The notes under the pieces are model-generated. The model was not told the origin of the DNA. It saw only the letters and a program-made list of their open reading frames with translations, and made no database searches. Positions 5,157 to 6,941 of a stretch of 6,941 nt of DNA are shown here, one piece after another. The first letter of the stretch is position 1; the number at the start of each line of letters is the position of its first letter. The translations under genes were made by a program, and so were the position numbers. Source of the DNA: Candidatus Pygmaiobacter gallistercoris (GTDB lineage Bacteria > Bacillota > Clostridia > Oscillospirales > Ruminococcaceae); contig DXIA01000026.1 of the NCBI GenBank assembly GCA_019113125.1, positions 1-6,941 on the forward strand. The letters run 5' to 3'.

Positions 5157-6941
5157 TTACAGATCAAACAGCAGCTCGCTGTAGCCCGGCATCGGCCAGG
5201 CCGTGTCGGCGACCTGCTCCTCCAGCTTGTCGCAGGCGGCCCGCAGTGCCGCCATCGCCCCGCTGCGGATGGCGTACCACCCGTCGGCGCGTTTCTGCGG
5301 ATCCTGCTCCTTGAGCGCGCGGATCTCGGCGACCAGCTGCTCCCGCGCGGCGTCCACCTCGTCGGCGGCGTCCGAGAGCCGGCGGGTCAGCCGGGCGGCA
5401 GCCCGGCAGTCCCTCCCGCTCCTTTCGGTGTAATAGGCGCTGCGGGAGATGCTGCCCAAAAACTCCAGCGCGGCGGGCAGCACGCTGCGGTCCACCATCT
5501 CGAGCATGGTCAGCGCCTCGATATGCACCGTCTTGGCGTACTGCTCGAGCAGGATCTCATACCGGCTGTGGCACTCGCCGGGGGTGAAGATCTTGGTGCG
5601 GGCGAACAGCTCGACGTTCTTCGGCTCGACAAAGGCCCGCGCGGCCGCCGCCATGTGGTCGAGGTTCGGCAGTCCGCGGCGTTTTGCCTCCTCTGCCCAC
5701 TCGGCCGAGTAGTTGTTGCCGTTGAAGACCACCCGCCGGTGGGCGGCCCAGGACTCCCGCACGATCCGGTGCAGCGCCTCCATCTTGTCCTGCGCCGCCT
5801 CCAGCCGGTCGGCATAGCCCCGCAGCGTGTCGGCCATGATGCCGTTGAGCACCGCGTTGACCAGGCCGATGCTCTGGGAGGAGCCGACCATCCGGAACTC
5901 AAACTTGTTGCCGGTGAAGGCAAACGGCGAGGTGCGGTTGCGGTCGGCGTCGTCCAGCGTGAGCAGCGGCAGGCTCTTGACCCCGGTCAGCAGCTTGCGC
6001 CGCTCCCCGCCGTGGATCTCATGGCTCTCGGCCAGCCCGTCGAGGATCTGCACCAGCGGATCCCCCAGAAAGACCGAGACCACCGCCGGCGGCGCCTCGT
6101 TGCCGCCCAGCCGGTCGTCATTGCCCGGGCAGGTCGCCGACAGCCGCAGCAGGTCGGCGTAGTTGTCGACCGCCTCGATCATCGCGGTGAGGAAGATCAG
6201 AAACCGCGGGTTGTTCGCCGGGTCCTTGCCCGGCTTGAAGAGGTTCTCCCCCCGGTCGGTCGAGAGGGACCAGTTGTTGTGCTTTCCGCTGCCGTTGACC
6301 CCGTCAAACGGCTTTTCGTGCAGCAGGCAGGCAAACCCGTGGCGCAGCGCGACCTTCCGCATCAGCTCCATCATGATCTGGTTGTGATCGCAGGCGATAT
6401 TCGAGGTCGCAAAGACGCTGGCCAGCTCGTACTGGCCGGGCGCGGCCTCGTTGTGCTCGGTCTTGGCGGGCACCCCGAGCGCCCACAGCTCCTCGTCCAG
6501 CTCCCGCATAAAGGCGCGCACCCGCTCGCTGATGCTGCCGTAGTAGTGATCGTCCATCTCCTGCCCCTTGGGCGGGCGGGCCCCCATCAGGGTGTGGCCG
6601 CAGACCTTGAGGTCCAGCCGCCGGTCGAACAGCGCCTTGTCGACCAGAAAATACTCCTGCTCCGCCCCGACGTTCGGCCGCACCGAGATGACGGTGTCAT
6701 CCCCCAGCGCCCGCAGCACCCGCAGCGCCTGCTTGTTGAGCGCCTGCATGCTGCGCAGCACCGGCGTCTTCTGGTCCAGCGCCTCGCCGGTGTAGGCGCA
6801 GAAGGCGCTGGGAATGTAGAGGGTGGTGCCCAGCACAAAGGCCGGCGAGGTCGGATCCCAGGTGGTGTAGCCCCGCGCCTCAAAGGTCGCCCGCAGGCCG
6901 CCGGAGGGAAAGCTCGAGGCGTCCGGTTCGCCCTTGGAGAG
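5157..6941 (-). CDS. glnN: Type III glutamine synthetase (GlnN), C-terminal part, cut by the window edge
   Basis: GSIII makes glutamine from glutamate, ammonia and ATP in the cytoplasm, the main ammonia assimilation step. The frame is open from the window edge, so 594 residues are visible of an expected ~700; roughly the first 100 lie outside. An internal GTG at 6834-6836 is not the true start, since similarity continues upstream ([16 protein letters not shown]). Visible landmarks (numbered from the edge): [11 protein letters not shown] near 92, with the metal-binding glutamates; the GSIII segment [61 protein letters not shown] at 216-225; [21 protein letters not shown] from 273; and the GSIII-specific helical C-terminal region ending [12 protein letters not shown]. 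The family usually has GNDHRLGANEAPP, so the D in place of H is a small departure. Its own terminator follows. The promoter and any nitrogen control site lie beyond the window. Confidence 0.95.
   Translation of the reverse strand, partial: LSKGEPDASSFPSGGLRATFEARGYTTWDPTSPAFVLGTTLYIPSAFCAYTGEALDQKTPVLRSMQALNKQALRVLRALGDDTVISVRPNVGAEQEYFLVDKALFDRRLDLKVCGHTLMGARPPKGQEMDDHYYGSISERVRAFMRELDEELWALGVPAKTEHNEAAPGQYELASVFATSNIACDHNQIMMELMRKVALRHGFACLLHEKPFDGVNGSGKHNNWSLSTDRGENLFKPGKDPANNPRFLIFLTAMIEAVDNYADLLRLSATCPGNDDRLGGNEAPPAVVSVFLGDPLVQILDGLAESHEIHGGERRKLLTGVKSLPLLTLDDADRNRTSPFAFTGNKFEFRMVGSSQSIGLVNAVLNGIMADTLRGYADRLEAAQDKMEALHRIVRESWAAHRRVVFNGNNYSAEWAEEAKRRGLPNLDHMAAAARAFVEPKNVELFARTKIFTPGECHSRYEILLEQYAKTVHIEALTMLEMVDRSVLPAALEFLGSISRSAYYTERSGRDCRAAARLTRRLSDAADEVDAAREQLVAEIRALKEQDPQKRADGWYAIRSGAMAALRAACDKLEEQVADTAWPMPGYSELLFDL

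Overview
The window looks like ordinary chromosome from a GC-rich anaerobic Firmicute, most plausibly a gut clostridium of the Oscillospiraceae/Ruminococcaceae type. The grounds are AGGAGG-like ribosome binding sites, AT-rich intergenic gaps between GC-rich genes, a type III glutamine synthetase, a free-standing prolyl-tRNA editing protein and an HTH-fused pseudouridine kinase. The taxonomic placement is an inference; no rRNA or other marker gene is present.

Layout, left to right. Positions 1-236 hold no intact gene. They contain a 109-bp imperfect palindrome (98-206), and this segment abuts a broken ogt (O6-alkylguanine-DNA methyltransferase) that keeps its promoter, ribosome binding site and first ~53 codons (minus strand) but has lost its catalytic C-terminal part. 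Next, also on the minus strand, is a two-gene pseudouridine catabolism unit, psuK (1508-2629) then psuG (514-1431), closed by a strong intrinsic terminator (463-499). PsuK carries an N-terminal winged-helix domain, and the leader ahead of it holds a three-part GCTTA/TAAGC repeat just downstream of a candidate promoter, which suggests autoregulation. The 204-bp gap 2630-2833 is a divergent promoter region: psuK leaves to the left and prdX (2834-3367, plus strand, prolyl-tRNA editing) to the right.

prdX converges on a lone family-5 substrate-binding lipoprotein (3423-4997, minus strand); the two share a bidirectional terminator at 3383-3417. Upstream of the lipoprotein is a 159-bp gap (4998-5156) with its candidate promoter and the terminator of the next gene. 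The right end is the C-terminal ~594 residues of a type III glutamine synthetase (glnN, minus strand), whose N-terminus lies beyond the window.

Functionally, PsuK phosphorylates pseudouridine and PsuG splits the product into uracil and ribose 5-phosphate, a salvage route for modified RNA nucleosides. The other genes are separate transcription units for tRNA quality control, peptide (or similar) uptake and ammonia assimilation. I see no defence island, CRISPR array, complete transposon or evidently new multi-gene system. The two features most worth following are the palindromic segment that breaks ogt and the putative self-regulation of the psu operon.
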